From Tardiphaga alba (GTDB lineage Bacteria > Pseudomonadota > Alphaproteobacteria > Rhizobiales > Xanthobacteraceae): 64,000 nt of DNA. Shown in pieces: positions 36,607 through 46,431 of this stretch (its first letter is position 1; each line of letters opens with the position of its first letter). The stretch is from positions 3,675,001-3,739,000 of the forward strand of contig NZ_CP036498.1 in the NCBI RefSeq assembly GCF_018279705.1, given 5' to 3'. The notes beneath the pieces are model-generated. The model saw only the letters and a program-made list of their open reading frames with translations, was not told the DNA's origin and searched no databases. The translations under genes and the position numbers were made by a program.

Positions 36607-37314
36607 TCAGCTGCCGACGACGGCTGTCCCGACGTTCTGCCCCTCGTCTTCCGGCATCACGATGCGAAACTGGAAACCGTGAAGGTCGATCGACGGGACG
36701 ATCCCGAAATGATCGGTCCCGAACACATGCAGGCGATGCTGGAGTTCATCCTGCGAAATCGTCAGCGGGATTTTGCAGATTTTTTCATAGGCAGCGCGTG
36801 AATTGCGATTGTTGCCCCATCGCACCGCGCGCTCGATCAGCGGATCGCTTTGCGTCGCCAACGTCCGCGCCATGCGCCAGAACATCTGGACCAGCTTCGT
36901 ATAGGTCATCTCTTCAAGAGCATTGACGTTCATGCCGGGCGGAATCGAGAACACCTCGACTTCGACGATCGGACCGGCATCGACGCGCTCGACCATGCGG
37001 TGCATCGTGCAACCGAAATCGCTCGCGCGTTCGTAAAGCGCGAAATGCGATGGCGCCCAGCCGGGATAGGCCGGCGGCCCCGGATGAAAATTGTAGGCGC
37101 CGTAGCCGAGCTGGTCGAGCAGCGCACCGGGCACGATCACATTGGTCGTGAACGAGATGAGACGCGCGCGCCGCAGCCATTCCGGCTCGATGGCAGCAAG
37201 ATCCGCCGCCGTGAACACCGGCAGCACCGTAAGCCCCGGATTGTGACCGCGCAGAAGCGTCGTGAAGACCGAATGCTCAGCGGGGCCAGTCAGAAGAATG
37301 ATGGTGTCGAACAT
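36607..37314 (-). CDS. Formyltransferase family protein
   Basis: A 235-residue protein with the formyltransferase fold. The Asn-x-His-Pro-Gly block (YNFHPGPPAYPGWAPSHFAL) and the aspartate in MVERVDAGPIVEV match the catalytic Asn-His-Asp arrangement of methionyl-tRNA and GAR formyltransferases. There is no C-terminal tRNA-binding domain. The substrate is unknown. ATG 37314 begins at the first conserved strand (MFDTIILLTGP); the upstream open frame is not conserved. Confidence 0.82.
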   Translation of the reverse strand: MFDTIILLTGPAEHSVFTTLLRGHNPGLTVLPVFTAADLAAIEPEWLRRARLISFTTNVIVPGALLDQLGYGAYNFHPGPPAYPGWAPSHFALYERASDFGCTMHRMVERVDAGPIVEVEVFSIPPGMNVNALEEMTYTKLVQMFWRMARTLATQSDPLIERAVRWGNNRNSRAAYEKICKIPLTISQDELQHRLHVFGTDHFGIVPSIDLHGFQFRIVMPEDEGQNVGTAVVGS

Positions 37315-37499
37315 ACGGGCGCCACTGCTGCGAATCGAAGTGCTGCAAGAGTCGCAGTCAGGTCTTAACAAGTGGTGATCGCCCATCCCGCCTCGCCGCG
37401 CCGCAGCACAATGGCGACACGTTATCGTCATCTCCGCAGGAACATGCACGATGCCATGTTGTTGTCTTTCGACACACGGGAGCAACAGGAGGACGCGAC

Positions 37500-37970
37500 A
37501 TGGCGAATACGCCTCAACAAAACGACCCGCATCGCCTGAACGACATCAATGACAGCTCCGGCGAACAAACGCGATTTGACCGAGAGCTGCAGGCCGATCC
37601 CGAGTTGCGGGAAGGCCCCGCATCCGGTGGGCGGATATTCATTTACGGCGTCGCCGCCGCGGTATTGCTTGGCGTTGTGTTCTACGGCCTTAACAGTGGA
37701 TCGATGAACCCGAACGACGCGGCCAAGACGGCATCGCAATCGACACCGGCCACGCAGGACAGCGCACCGAAGGCGCCAGCGCCGACAAACAACATTGCGG
37801 ACTCGAACAGCAGCACCAAGCCGCCGGTGGCACCGGGCGTTCGTGACGTCACACCGACGAAGGACAATCCTGGTGTGACCACGGGCTCTGCACCAGCGCG
37901 CCCGCAGGCGCCGCAATCCGCGCCCACCGGGACGGAGGTCGATAGCTCAAAGGGCGGCGCAGCGAATTGA
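37500..37970 (+). CDS. Membrane-anchored hypothetical protein, Pro/Ser/Thr-rich
   Basis: A 156-residue protein. A polar N-terminus of about 45 residues is followed by one membrane helix (IFIYGVAAAVLLGVVFYGL) and a low-complexity tail rich in Pro, Ser, Thr and Ala. AGGAGGACGCGAC lies just before the ATG. The family is common in Bradyrhizobium relatives and has no known function. Confidence 0.7.
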   Translation: MANTPQQNDPHRLNDINDSSGEQTRFDRELQADPELREGPASGGRIFIYGVAAAVLLGVVFYGLNSGSMNPNDAAKTASQSTPATQDSAPKAPAPTNNIADSNSSTKPPVAPGVRDVTPTKDNPGVTTGSAPARPQAPQSAPTGTEVDSSKGGAAN

Positions 37971-37986
37971 TCGCTGCGCACGGGCA

Positions 37987-38025
37987 GACGAAACAGCGGA
38001 CATCATACGTGCCCGCTGTTTCGTC
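37987..38025 (+). terminator. Hairpin after the membrane-anchored protein gene
   Basis: Thirteen-base arms, GACGAAACAGCGG and CCGCTGTTTCGTC, pair perfectly around a 13-base loop. Confidence 0.65.
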
Positions 38026-38244
38026 ATGCGTGCGACCAAGCGACGTATAATCTGATATTATCAACATCGGCGAAACCCGCGAGTCTGACCGAATATTCAT
38101 GCAGCGTTCAGCCAGAATCCGTCCAATTCGACGCGACGCGCGTCGATGTCCTGCAACGTTTTCGCCGCGTGCGCGTAACGTTCTCGAAGGCGCATCATTT
38201 TCGTCGTAGTGTCGCATTGCGGCACGCCCCAAGGGAGATCAGCC

Positions 38245-38502
38245 ATGAAAAGAATCTTTGCCGCAGCACTGTTCGCCGCGACCGTCGGCGGCTTTAGCAG
38301 TGCGAATGCAGCCATGCCAATGGCGCCACTCAGCGCAGCCGATACGGCTGGGGTCATTCAGGTCGCACAGGGCTGCGGCCCAGGTTATGCACGCGGTCCA
38401 CGCGGCTTCTGCCGTCCAATGTATCGTGCTGCCCCCGTCATTCGCTCGTGCCCGCGCGGCTGGTTCCGCAATCCCTATGGCCGCTGCATCCGCCGTTGGT
38501 GA
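38245..38502 (+). CDS. Small secreted cysteine-rich protein of the GCG_CRPN type
   Basis: An 85-residue protein with a signal peptide (MKRIFAAALFAATVGGF to ANA). The short mature part has two Gly/Arg/Cys blocks, GCGPGYARGPRGFCRPMY and SCPRGWFRNPYGRCIRRW. This matches the GCG_CRPN group, small exported Rhizobiales proteins of unknown function. ATG 38245 has AGGGAGA upstream. Confidence 0.75.
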   Translation: MKRIFAAALFAATVGGFSSANAAMPMAPLSAADTAGVIQVAQGCGPGYARGPRGFCRPMYRAAPVIRSCPRGWFRNPYGRCIRRW

Positions 38503-38526
38503 TCGCGGCCCATCGATATAAAAAGA

Positions 38527-38551
38527 CCCCGCCTCGCCGGCGGGGTTTTTT
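38527..38551 (+). terminator. Rho-independent terminator of the GCG_CRPN gene
   Basis: The arms CCCCGCC and GGCGGGG close on TCGCC and are followed by six T. Confidence 0.92.
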
Positions 38552-38625
38552 GTTGGCTCGTGCTGCGCTTGCAATGATCGTCACAGAGACGTGCCAGAGT
38601 GGCTGTCCATCGCAGGGAGATCATC

Positions 38626-39873
38626 GTGTCGCGCATCTATCTTCGCTTCATCGTGGCAGGACTGTCGATTCTTCTCCATCTTTCGCCGGCGCTGGCGCAG
38701 ATGCTGCCGCTACCGAGCGAACAGCAACTTGGACCACGACCGTTCTATCTCGTCGATACGATGAAGGACGGAGCACTGAAGACGCAACTCAGCGCCTGCA
38801 CCGGGCCGTTTCGCAAGAGCAATTTTTCCATCGCCCATCGCGGGGCACCGCTGCAGCTTCCCGAGCACAGCCGGGAATCCTATCTCGCCGCGGCGCGCAT
38901 GGGCGCCGGCGTGATCGAATGCGACGTGACCTTCACGAGGGATCGCCAACTCGTCTGCCGTCACTCGCAATGCGATCTGCACACCACCACCAACATTCTT
39001 TCGAAGCCGGACCTCGCAACGAAATGCACGCAGCCTTTCAGCCCTGCCGATCCGGCCACGGGCAAGAAAGCGTCCGCAAAATGCTGCACCAGCGACATCA
39101 CACTGGCCGAGTTCAAGACGCTGACTGCCAAAATGGATGCCGCCGACACATCCGCCACCAATGTGGCCGACTATCAGAACGGCACGCCGCGCTGGCGCAC
39201 CGATCTCTATGCCAGCCCGGGCACGTTGATGACCCACGCCGAGAGCATCGCGTTGATCAAGAGTCTCGGCGCAAAATTCACGCCGGAGCTAAAGGCGCCG
39301 GAAGTACCGATGCCGTTCGACGGCGACTACAGCCAGGAAAAGTACGCCACGCAGATGCTCGATGAATATCGCGCCGCCGGCATTCCGGCGGCCGACGTGT
39401 TTCCGCAGAGCTTCGACCTCAACGACATCAAGTTCTGGCTTCGCACAGCACCGGATTTTGGTGCACAGGCGGTCTATTTGGACGGCCGCTATGCAGCCCC
39501 CAGCTTCGATCACCTGCGCTCGGAAACATGGACGCCATCGATGCCCGAGCTGAAAGCCGCCGGACTACGGATCCTCGCGCCGCCGATCTATATGCTGCTG
39601 ACGCTCGACAGCAGCGGCCGCATCGTGCCCTCTCACTATGCGCGCGCCGCACGCGAAGCCGGCCTCGATCTAATCACATGGTCGCTGGAGCGGGACGGGC
39701 CGCTGACCAAGGGCGGCGGCTTCTTCCATCGCTCGATCAAACCGGCCATCGACCGCGAAGGCGACACGATGACCGTGCTCGATGTGCTGGCGAAAGACGT
39801 GGGCGTGCGCGGCGTGTTTTCCGATTGGCCGGCGACGACGACATTCTATGCGAGCTGCACGGGATTGCGCTGA
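38626..39873 (+). CDS. Secreted glycerophosphodiester phosphodiesterase
   Basis: A 415-residue exported GDPD of the longer type. The signal peptide begins [17 protein letters not shown] and ends ALAQ. Metal and catalytic blocks are [26 protein letters not shown] and CRHSQCDL. The protein contains several cysteines in the insertion (CTQPF, KCCTSD), likely disulfide-bonded in the periplasm. GTG 38626 with AGGGAGA upstream is preferred over an ATG at 38599. It hydrolyses glycerophosphodiesters outside the cytoplasm, unlike the shorter GDPD at 6696. Confidence 0.9.
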   Translation: MSRIYLRFIVAGLSILLHLSPALAQMLPLPSEQQLGPRPFYLVDTMKDGALKTQLSACTGPFRKSNFSIAHRGAPLQLPEHSRESYLAAARMGAGVIECDVTFTRDRQLVCRHSQCDLHTTTNILSKPDLATKCTQPFSPADPATGKKASAKCCTSDITLAEFKTLTAKMDAADTSATNVADYQNGTPRWRTDLYASPGTLMTHAESIALIKSLGAKFTPELKAPEVPMPFDGDYSQEKYATQMLDEYRAAGIPAADVFPQSFDLNDIKFWLRTAPDFGAQAVYLDGRYAAPSFDHLRSETWTPSMPELKAAGLRILAPPIYMLLTLDSSGRIVPSHYARAAREAGLDLITWSLERDGPLTKGGGFFHRSIKPAIDREGDTMTVLDVLAKDVGVRGVFSDWPATTTFYASCTGLR

Positions 39874-39882
39874 CCGCAGGCG

Positions 39883-40515
39883 CTACTTCGTCTCGCTGTC
39901 ATAGACGAATTTCGGCATTTCCCATTTCAACCGGATTGCCAGCAGGCGGAATGTCAGGCCGACCGCGAAGGCCGCAGCGATGACGATATCCGGGCTGAGC
40001 CCGTATGTGATGCCGCCGATATAAAGCAGCCCGGTCACGATCGACACGCTGGCGTAAAGCTCGGCGCGAAACAGCAGCGGCACGTCGTTGCACAGCACGT
40101 CGCGGATGACGCCACCGACGCAGCCGGTGATCATCCCCGCCACGACGACGATCAGCAGCGGCTGGTTCATGCTCATGGCGACATTGGCGCCCATGATCGT
40201 GAACACGACGAGGCCAATGGCGTCAAGGATGAGAAAGATGGTGTGGAAGCGATGCACGAATTGCGCGATCCCGATGGTGGCCAGCGCCGCCCCGCCCGTC
40301 AGCAGCAGCAGATACGGGCTTTGCACCCACCACAGCGGATAGTGCCCGAGCAGCATGTCGCGCACCGAGCCTCCGCCGAGCGCGGTGATGCAGCCGAGCA
40401 TGGCCACGCCCAGCCAGTCCATGTTGCGCCGGCCAGCGGCCAGCGCCGCCGTCATCGCTTCGGCAACCAGCGCAACCATGGCAAGGGGAAACAGCAGGGC
40501 TTCGGTATGGGGCAC
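39883..40515 (-). CDS. TRIC-type cation channel family protein (YicG/UPF0126)
   Basis: A 210-residue membrane protein of about seven helices. It shows two internal repeats, each with the signature GGGSVRD or GGVIRD. Bacterial TRIC proteins form trimeric potassium or small-cation channels. The start is GTG 40515. It is convergent with the secreted GDPD gene. Confidence 0.93.
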   Translation of the reverse strand: MPHTEALLFPLAMVALVAEAMTAALAAGRRNMDWLGVAMLGCITALGGGSVRDMLLGHYPLWWVQSPYLLLLTGGAALATIGIAQFVHRFHTIFLILDAIGLVVFTIMGANVAMSMNQPLLIVVVAGMITGCVGGVIRDVLCNDVPLLFRAELYASVSIVTGLLYIGGITYGLSPDIVIAAAFAVGLTFRLLAIRLKWEMPKFVYDSETK

Positions 40516-40592
40516 GATTCGTTCATCCAGAGGACTCGCACGCTCTCTAGCATGAAATCAGCGCTCCGCCTGCCCTGCCGTATTCGCTCGCG

Positions 40593-40907
40593 CTACCAGT
40601 AGCGACGCCGGCGCCAATAACGGCGACGCACCACATAGCGGCGACGCCAGCCCCAATGGCGGCGTCGATAACCCCAGACCCTGCGACGCCGCCAGCGACG
40701 ACGACGCCAGCCGACCTGCTCCGGCTGCAAGTGATCCACATCTTCCTTCGTCGCGACAGCAGGCTTCGGCGCATCCTCCGCTTTGCGATCATCAAGCGGA
40801 GTAAGCGGCGGCAAAGGCGCAGCGTTCACGGTTCCAAACATCTGCACGGTCGCCACAGCGCCCGCAGCGAAGCCGAGACCGAGTTTCAGAAAATGACGGC
40901 GCTCCAT
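40593..40907 (-). CDS. Tat-signal protein with Arg/Trp/Tyr-rich tail
   Basis: A 104-residue protein. It begins MERRHFLKLGLGFAAGAVA, a twin-arginine-type signal. A short Pro-rich acidic part (PLDDRKAEDAPKP) leads to a C-terminal 40 residues made almost only of Arg, Trp, Tyr, Gly and Val, with runs such as RRRRWRRRR and WRRRRYW. The tail could bind nucleic acid, polyphosphate or cell-surface polyanions. ATG 40907 has AGGAG upstream. Similar Arg-rich small proteins occur in Rhizobiales; function unknown. Confidence 0.7.
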   Translation of the reverse strand: MERRHFLKLGLGFAAGAVATVQMFGTVNAAPLPPLTPLDDRKAEDAPKPAVATKEDVDHLQPEQVGWRRRRWRRRRVWGYRRRHWGWRRRYVVRRRYWRRRRYW

Positions 40908-41001
40908 TCGCGATCCTCCCTGAGGTGTTGTCGCGGCAGCTTCCGACCCACGGGATGAACGAGCGCTGAATGCACGCACCGAAACGCATCTCAAAAGCAG
41001 A

Positions 41002-41027
41002 AGGCCGATAGCGGAAGCTACCGGCCT
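41002..41027 (-). terminator. Hairpin after the carboxylase gene
   Basis: The arms AGGCCGATAGC and GCTACCGGCCT have one mismatch and close on GGAA. It lies just downstream of the carboxylase stop on the minus strand. Confidence 0.6.
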
Positions 41028-41055
41028 ACCGAAAACACGAATTCAGAATGCGTCG

Positions 41056-42588
41056 TTACAACGGCATGTTGTCGTGCTTCTTCATCGGCACTTCCACATG
41101 CTTGTCCTTCAGCATCGCCAGAGCGCGGGCGATGCGCTTGCGGGTGGAGTGCGGCATGATCACGTCGTCGATATAGCCGCGCTCGGCGGCCACGAAAGGC
41201 GACAAGAAGCGGTCTTCATATTCCTTGGTGCGCGCGGCGATCTTCTCGGCATCGCCGATATCCCCGCGGAAGATGATTTCCACCGCGCCCTTCGCGCCCA
41301 TCACCGCGATCTGCGCGGTCGGCCAGGCGTAGTTCATGTCGGCGCCGATTTCCTTCGAAGCCATCACGTCGAACGCGCCACCATAGGCCTTTCGCGTGAT
41401 CACGGTGACCAGCGGCACGGTGCACTGGCTATAGGCGAACAGCAGTTTTGCGCCATGCTTGATGAGGCCGCCATATTCCTGCGCGGTGCCCGGCAGGAAG
41501 CCCGGCACGTCGACGAAGGTCACGATCGGAATATTGAAGGCGTCGCAGAAGCGCACGAAGCGCGCGGCCTTGCGCGATGCGTCGCTGTCCAGCACGCCGG
41601 CCAGCACCATCGGCTGGTTGGCGACGAAGCCCACCGTCTTGCCGGCAATGCGGCCGAAACCGGTGACGATGTTCTTCGCAAATGTGTCCGCGAGTTCGAA
41701 GAAGTCGCCCTCGTCCACGACCTTCAGGATCAGTTCCTTGATGTCATAGGGCTTGTTCGGATTGTCGGGGATCAGCGTATCGAGACTGTCATCGGTGCGC
41801 TCGATGTCGTCGAAGCTCGGCCATTCCGGCGTGCCTGCGGTGTTGTTGGACGGCAGGAAGTCGATCAGCCGGCGCATCTGCAGCAGCGTCTCGACATCGT
41901 TCTCGAAGGCGCCATCGGCGATCGAGGATTTCGTCGCATGCACGCTGGCGCCGCCGAGTTCTTCCGCGGTGACGACCTCGTTGGTGACGGTCTTCACCAC
42001 ATCCGGTCCGGTGACGAACATGTAACTGGTGTTCTTCACCATGAAGATGAAGTCGGTCATGGCTGGCGAATAGACGTCGCCGCCGGCGCATGGGCCCATG
42101 ATAACGGAGATCTGCGGGATCACGCCCGAGGCCTGCACATTACGACGGAAGACGTAGGAGTAACCAGCGAGTGCGGCGACGCCCTCCTGGATGCGCGCGC
42201 CACCGGCGTCATAAAGGCCGATGATCGGCGCTCGCGCCTTCATGGCCATGTCCTGGATCTTGGTGATCTTCAGCGCATGGGTCTCCGACAGCGAGCCGCC
42301 GAACACGGTAAAGTCCTTGGCGAAGACGAAGATCTTGCGGCCATTGACGGTGCCCCAGCCGGTGACAACACCGTCACCCGGAATTTTGGACTTATCCATG
42401 CCAAATTCCACGGAGCGGTGTTCGACGAACATGTCGAACTCCTCGAAGGATCCCTTGTCCAGAAGCAGCTCGATGCGCTCGCGGGCGGTAAGCTTGCCCT
42501 TTGAGTGCTGCGACTCGATACGCTTCTCGCCGCCGCCGAGTTTTGCGCCGGCGCGGCGCGCTTCGAGGGTATCCAGGATCTCTTTCAT
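41056..42588 (-). CDS. pccB: Acyl-CoA carboxylase beta subunit (propionyl-CoA carboxylase type)
   Basis: A 510-residue biotin-dependent carboxyltransferase. The N-terminal half carries the acyl-CoA site ([17 protein letters not shown]) and the C-terminal half the biotin site ([20 protein letters not shown]). It ends KKHDNMPL, as PccB proteins do. It carboxylates propionyl-CoA to methylmalonyl-CoA with an alpha subunit that is not adjacent. Acetyl-CoA specificity cannot be excluded. Confidence 0.95.
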   Translation of the reverse strand: MKEILDTLEARRAGAKLGGGEKRIESQHSKGKLTARERIELLLDKGSFEEFDMFVEHRSVEFGMDKSKIPGDGVVTGWGTVNGRKIFVFAKDFTVFGGSLSETHALKITKIQDMAMKARAPIIGLYDAGGARIQEGVAALAGYSYVFRRNVQASGVIPQISVIMGPCAGGDVYSPAMTDFIFMVKNTSYMFVTGPDVVKTVTNEVVTAEELGGASVHATKSSIADGAFENDVETLLQMRRLIDFLPSNNTAGTPEWPSFDDIERTDDSLDTLIPDNPNKPYDIKELILKVVDEGDFFELADTFAKNIVTGFGRIAGKTVGFVANQPMVLAGVLDSDASRKAARFVRFCDAFNIPIVTFVDVPGFLPGTAQEYGGLIKHGAKLLFAYSQCTVPLVTVITRKAYGGAFDVMASKEIGADMNYAWPTAQIAVMGAKGAVEIIFRGDIGDAEKIAARTKEYEDRFLSPFVAAERGYIDDVIMPHSTRKRIARALAMLKDKHVEVPMKKHDNMPL

Positions 42589-42763
42589 GTGCTCCAGCCC
42601 GTCAAATTCGCGTGTTTTAGCCCGCTTTGGCGGCGGGGTTTGGCCGTCGTTCTAGCATGCGGTTTTCGGGTCTGGAAACGCCCATCCGCATGGCTGGAAA
42701 GTGTTGAAAACGCATGGCAACGGCCATCGGCATGCCTATATCCCGGTCAGTCAGGAGGCCGGC

Positions 42764-43225
42764 ATGGCGAATATCGGGATCAACGAGAACAGCGGAGCCG
42801 CCACCGGCGGCGTGCGGGATTTGCTGCGCTGGGAGGGCGTCACCCTCTTCGTCGGCATGACACTGTTTTACTGGATTTCCGGCGCATCCTGGCTGCAATA
42901 CGCGCTGGTGTTCTTCCTGCCTGATCTCGCTTTCCTGGCCTATCTTGCCGGTCCGCGGATCGGCGCCGGCGTCTATAATGCGACCCACGCCACCATCGGT
43001 CCATTGCTGCTGGTGCTGTTCGGGCTCGTGACGGCAGAGCCAGTCCCCGGCGCGTTGGCGATGATCTGGCTGGCCCATATCGGCTTCGACCGAATGCTTG
43101 GCTACGGCCTGAAATACGAGAGGGGTTTTCACTTCACCCATCTTGGCCGTATCGGCAAACACGCGGCCGCCGCCAAGCCGATTGCGAACAGTGAAACGAC
43201 CACGAATGAAGTCAAGGCGGCCTGA
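42764..43225 (+). CDS. DUF4260 family membrane protein
   Basis: A 153-residue protein with three or four membrane helices (GVTLFVGMTLFYWISG, WLQYALVFFLPDLAFLAYL and others) and the conserved WLAHIGFDRMLGYGLKY segment of DUF4260. Function unknown. ATG 42764 has AGGAGG upstream. It is divergent from the carboxylase gene. Confidence 0.85.
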   Translation: MANIGINENSGAATGGVRDLLRWEGVTLFVGMTLFYWISGASWLQYALVFFLPDLAFLAYLAGPRIGAGVYNATHATIGPLLLVLFGLVTAEPVPGALAMIWLAHIGFDRMLGYGLKYERGFHFTHLGRIGKHAAAAKPIANSETTTNEVKAA

Positions 43226-43232
43226 GCAAGGC

Positions 43233-43499
43233 TCAGCGGCCGCGACCTGACAGGCGCAGCACGAAGACGAGAACTTCCGCCACCGCCTTGTAGAGCTCTT
43301 CCGGAATCTCGTCGCCGAGTTCGACATTGGAGAGCGCGCCGGCAAGCACCTCGTTTTCCTCGATCGGAATATCGTGCGCCTTGGCAACCTCGATGATCTT
43401 CTCGCCGACAGCCCCTCTGCCCTTGGCGGTGACACGCGGCGCACCGGTCTTGTCATAATGGAGCGCGACGGCGAGTGCGCGTTTCGGCTGGACGATCAT
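43233..43499 (-). CDS. FlhB-like C-terminal domain protein
   Basis: An 88-residue protein related to the cytoplasmic domain of the flagellar export switch FlhB but without its membrane part (KRALAVALHYDKTGAPRVTA, then PIEENEVLAGALSNVELGDEIPEELY split across the fold). It lacks the FlhB Asn-Pro-Thr-His cleavage site. The gene overlaps the stop of fliK by four bases, linking it to hook-length control and export switching. Confidence 0.88.
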   Translation of the reverse strand: MIVQPKRALAVALHYDKTGAPRVTAKGRGAVGEKIIEVAKAHDIPIEENEVLAGALSNVELGDEIPEELYKAVAEVLVFVLRLSGRGR

Positions 43500-45174
43500 A
43501 GCGCGCGATCCAGAAAATGACCGGCTGCGGCCGGCTGCGGCTGCACCGGCGCGCCTTCACGAATGACGATATCGCCGGGCTGCAGATTGGCATGGAGCAG
43601 CGCCTGGCTGAGCTGCGCTGCGCCGGCCTGCAATTGCAATGCTGTCGCCGGCCGCTCTGCCCACATCCGCACCGACGTCTTATCACCGGTGAGCGATACC
43701 AGCGCATGCACTGGCCCCGCTGGCTCGACATCGAGAGAGAACCGCGCGCGCCAGATCTTCTTCGCCGCTTCGACCTCGCTGCCCTGCCCGTCATCACGCG
43801 CGATCTCGAATTGCGCTACCGCCGTGCCATGCGGCATCGCGAATGGAATCTCGAAACTCCAGCGCTGGGCCACCTGATCGGCCCGCTGCGGATAAACGGC
43901 ATCGACACGATCTGGCAGCGACGCCACCTGATGCAAAGTCTGGCGCGCGATCGCCGCATCGGTGTCGGACAGCAGATGTTCAATGGTGGGGCCGAGTTGT
44001 GCATTCGGCGGCAATGTCGGCTGCATCATCGGCTGCGCGCTCGGCAACGCACCGCGCAATGGCGGCGGGGGCACTTGGGGACGCTGGCCAAGGATCTCTG
44101 CCAGCGGAGCTCCGGATTGTCCCTTTGCCGCCGGAATGGCCTCCAGCAACGCAGCATCCTCAGACATCGCTTGAGCGAGGATATTCATACTGCGTGTTGC
44201 GAGCTGTTGCGGAGCCCCTTCGCGCGTGGCGACCGGCGCGGTCTTGGCAACGGCTCCCACCGGCTGTGTCTGTAGATCCGGCGTTGCAGTGTCGTCAGGC
44301 AAGGCCCCATCGGGCGTGACAGAGAGATCGCCCTTCATCGCCGACTTCGGCAGCATCGCGGGTACCAGCGTTGCCGCGGCAGCCTGTATCTGTGCAGGTG
44401 TGGTCGGAACGGCGGGCAGCGTTGCTGCACCTGGCTGGGCCTGCGCAGGCTGTTGTGCTGTAGGGGCCGTCGTGGCGCTGCCGTTACTGCCGAGCGCCGT
44501 CGTGAGCGCTTGCTTCAACACGATCAGCGCTGCCTTCATGTCCGGCATCGCGCCGGACGCCGGCAGGCCTTGCGCCAGCGAGGATTCGAGAAACAGGCCG
44601 GAATTCTGGAAAGCCGTCTTCACCTCGCCGCCCGTCAACTGCGTGTCTAGCTGCGGACGTTGCGCCAGCACCTGCGCCACCGCCTGCTGCAGCTTCGGCG
44701 GCAGGTTCGCGAGCGATGTCGCAGCACCGAGATTGGCGAACAGGTTGGCGAGACTGGTCTGCTGCGTCACCGCCGATTGCGTCGCCGTCGAAACGGCCAC
44801 GGCTTCCTGCGGGGTCAGCGAGAGTTTTGAACTCGCAAGCGCATTGGCGAGAATGAGCTGCGCATTCTGCACCGGATTTGCGCTGCCAGCCGTCCCCCCG
44901 CACTGCCGCTGGCCGCCGCTTGCTGCGGCAGGATTGTGAGGCGCACATTGCCATCGTCCGTCTTTGAGACGGCGAATTGCAGAACCTGCCCGGCTTTCAA
45001 CGGCACCTGCGACTGCACGTCGATGGTGCTGTGACCGATGGCAACGCGAACCTGATTGTCGGGCGAGACCGAGAGCACACGGCCGGCTATCGTGCTGCCG
45101 GGCTGAAACGCGACTTCACTCGCAACGCCCTGGGCATTGACGACTGGCAGGATCGAATTGACAGCATTCGGCAT
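43496..45174 (-). pseudogene. fliK: Flagellar hook-length control protein FliK, frameshifted
   Basis: The restored protein is 559 residues. The N-terminal part (SILPVVNAQGVASEVAFQPG, AGQVLQFAVSKTDDGNVRLTI) is followed by a long Ala/Gln/Pro-rich middle and a C-terminal Flg_hook domain (WSFEIPFAMPHGTAVAQFEI, then RFSLDVEPAGPVHALVSL and VRMWAE). FliK measures hook length and triggers export switching through FlhB. The frame breaks in the C run at 44894-44899; one more C restores GGTAGSANPVQNAQLILAN. ATG 45174 is used; the open frame starts at a GTG three codons earlier. A CtrA-like box lies about 44 bases upstream. Confidence 0.88.
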
Positions 45175-45217
45175 GGCATGCACCGGACAATGGTGCAGCC
45201 ACCCTAGTTAACGAGCA

Positions 45218-45232
45218 TTAACCTGTCGTTAA
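45218..45232. promoter_or_regulatory. CtrA-type binding site upstream of fliK
   Basis: The sequence TTAA-CCTGTCG-TTAA matches the TTAA-N7-TTAA consensus of the cell-cycle regulator CtrA. It is followed by G where the plus-strand consensus has C. A third TTAA lies at 45208. The site is about 44 bases before the fliK ATG and overlaps the stop of the ATP12 gene. CtrA controls flagellar genes in many alphaproteobacteria. Confidence 0.6.
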
Positions 45233-46017
45233 GACGCCGCGGCCTTCAGCGCGGCGACCACCGAAGCGGCGGCGCGGAAGTCCGTCTCGCGGGCGGCACG
45301 GCGCTGCGCGACCTCCTCATCGAGCCCCCATTTCTCGATATTCCAGTCCTCATCGACGAAGGCCGCAGACCAGACCTGATCGGCATCCAGCCGCCCCCGC
45401 AGCAGCGCCAATGCGAGCAGCGCCGAGCCGGTGATGGTGGTCACCATATGCAGCGCCGCCACCATCCAATTGTCAGTCGGCAGCGCGCCGCGCGCGATGG
45501 CGAGTGCCTGTTCGGGCTGGCTCACATGCATCACACCTTCGGCGAGGATAAAATGCGCGCCGAGGTCGTCCGCTGCCCAGCGCAGCACCGGGTCCCACGC
45601 CGCTGCCTCGCGCGCGATCAATGCTTCCGGATGCGAGGCGCGGTAGAACAGCAGATCCGAATTGAAATACTTGGCGATGTCGTCGCGCACGGCTGCGATC
45701 TGCTCATCGGTCGAAATCGCATCGAGCACACTGTTGGCAAGCCGGGTCACCGGCATGCTCAGGGGATCGATGAATTCCTGCTGTGCATTCCATTCGGCAA
45801 CGATGATGTCCGCGATGGCGCGCGACGGCGCTGCAAGCAGATTGCGGGACGGCGTGCGCACGGTCTTGTCGTCGAGCGTGATGGCATGCCCGCCATCGCC
45901 CAAGCTGACATCCGCCTTCGTATAGAAGCGCTTGCGGCGCGCGCCCGTGGATTTCTCACGAGATTCCTGCACCGTGAATCCGGGCTTGCCATAGACGTCG
46001 TCGAACAGTTCACGCAT
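45229..46017 (-). CDS. ATP12 family F1-ATPase assembly chaperone
   Basis: A 262-residue protein of the ATP12 family, which in mitochondria helps assemble the F1 alpha subunit. Matching blocks are RRKRFYTKADVSL, DDKTVRTPSRNLLAAPSRA, AEWNAQQEFIDPLSMPVTRL and FYRASHPEALIAREA. Length is typical. It is common in alphaproteobacteria. It is located directly upstream of fliK on the same strand. Confidence 0.94.
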   Translation of the reverse strand: MRELFDDVYGKPGFTVQESREKSTGARRKRFYTKADVSLGDGGHAITLDDKTVRTPSRNLLAAPSRAIADIIVAEWNAQQEFIDPLSMPVTRLANSVLDAISTDEQIAAVRDDIAKYFNSDLLFYRASHPEALIAREAAAWDPVLRWAADDLGAHFILAEGVMHVSQPEQALAIARGALPTDNWMVAALHMVTTITGSALLALALLRGRLDADQVWSAAFVDEDWNIEKWGLDEEVAQRRAARETDFRAAASVVAALKAAAS

Positions 46018-46080
46018 CGGTCATCTCACTCGAATTTTCTGATCGCAATTTACGCGATGCCGGCGCCCTGTGCGAGGCCC

Positions 46081-46394
46081 TCAGCGATTGGCGCAGGATC
46101 GCGAATAGGCTGCGCGCTCGTTCGGGCCGAGCCCGGCCGCGGCACCCTGCTGCAAGCAATTGGTGACGCGGTCGCCGAAGGATGGCGGCGCCTGTTTGGG
46201 GACATAGTTCTGCGACGGCAGGTCGCCCATCTTCGGTACCACCGGCACCTCGATCTTCGGGGCGGCGGCGGAGGTGGTGGCGGCACGGTCAGCGCGCTGC
46301 TGCCCGGCGGCAGCATCTGCGCATGCGCGGAAGTCGCGGCAAGCGCGAGCGCGAGGACGGTAGCGTGCAGGCAATGGCGAAACATCTGGCTCAT
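46081..46394 (-). pseudogene. Small periplasmic Pro-rich protein, frameshifted
   Basis: The restored protein has 104 residues: a signal peptide (RHCLHATVLALALAATSAHA), a run of about eight prolines, and a C-terminal half (KIEVPVVPKMGDLPSQNYVP, then SFGDRVTNCLQQGAAAGL and RSCANR). The frame breaks inside the Pro run at 46259-46262; one additional G on the plus strand joins the two parts. The two cysteines near the end may form a disulfide. The family is known only in Bradyrhizobium relatives as far as I recall. ATG 46394 is chosen because GGAGA lies nine bases upstream. Confidence 0.65.
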
Positions 46395-46431
46395 ATCGTC
46401 ACGATCTCCGGCGCGCTCAAGGGCGGACATA

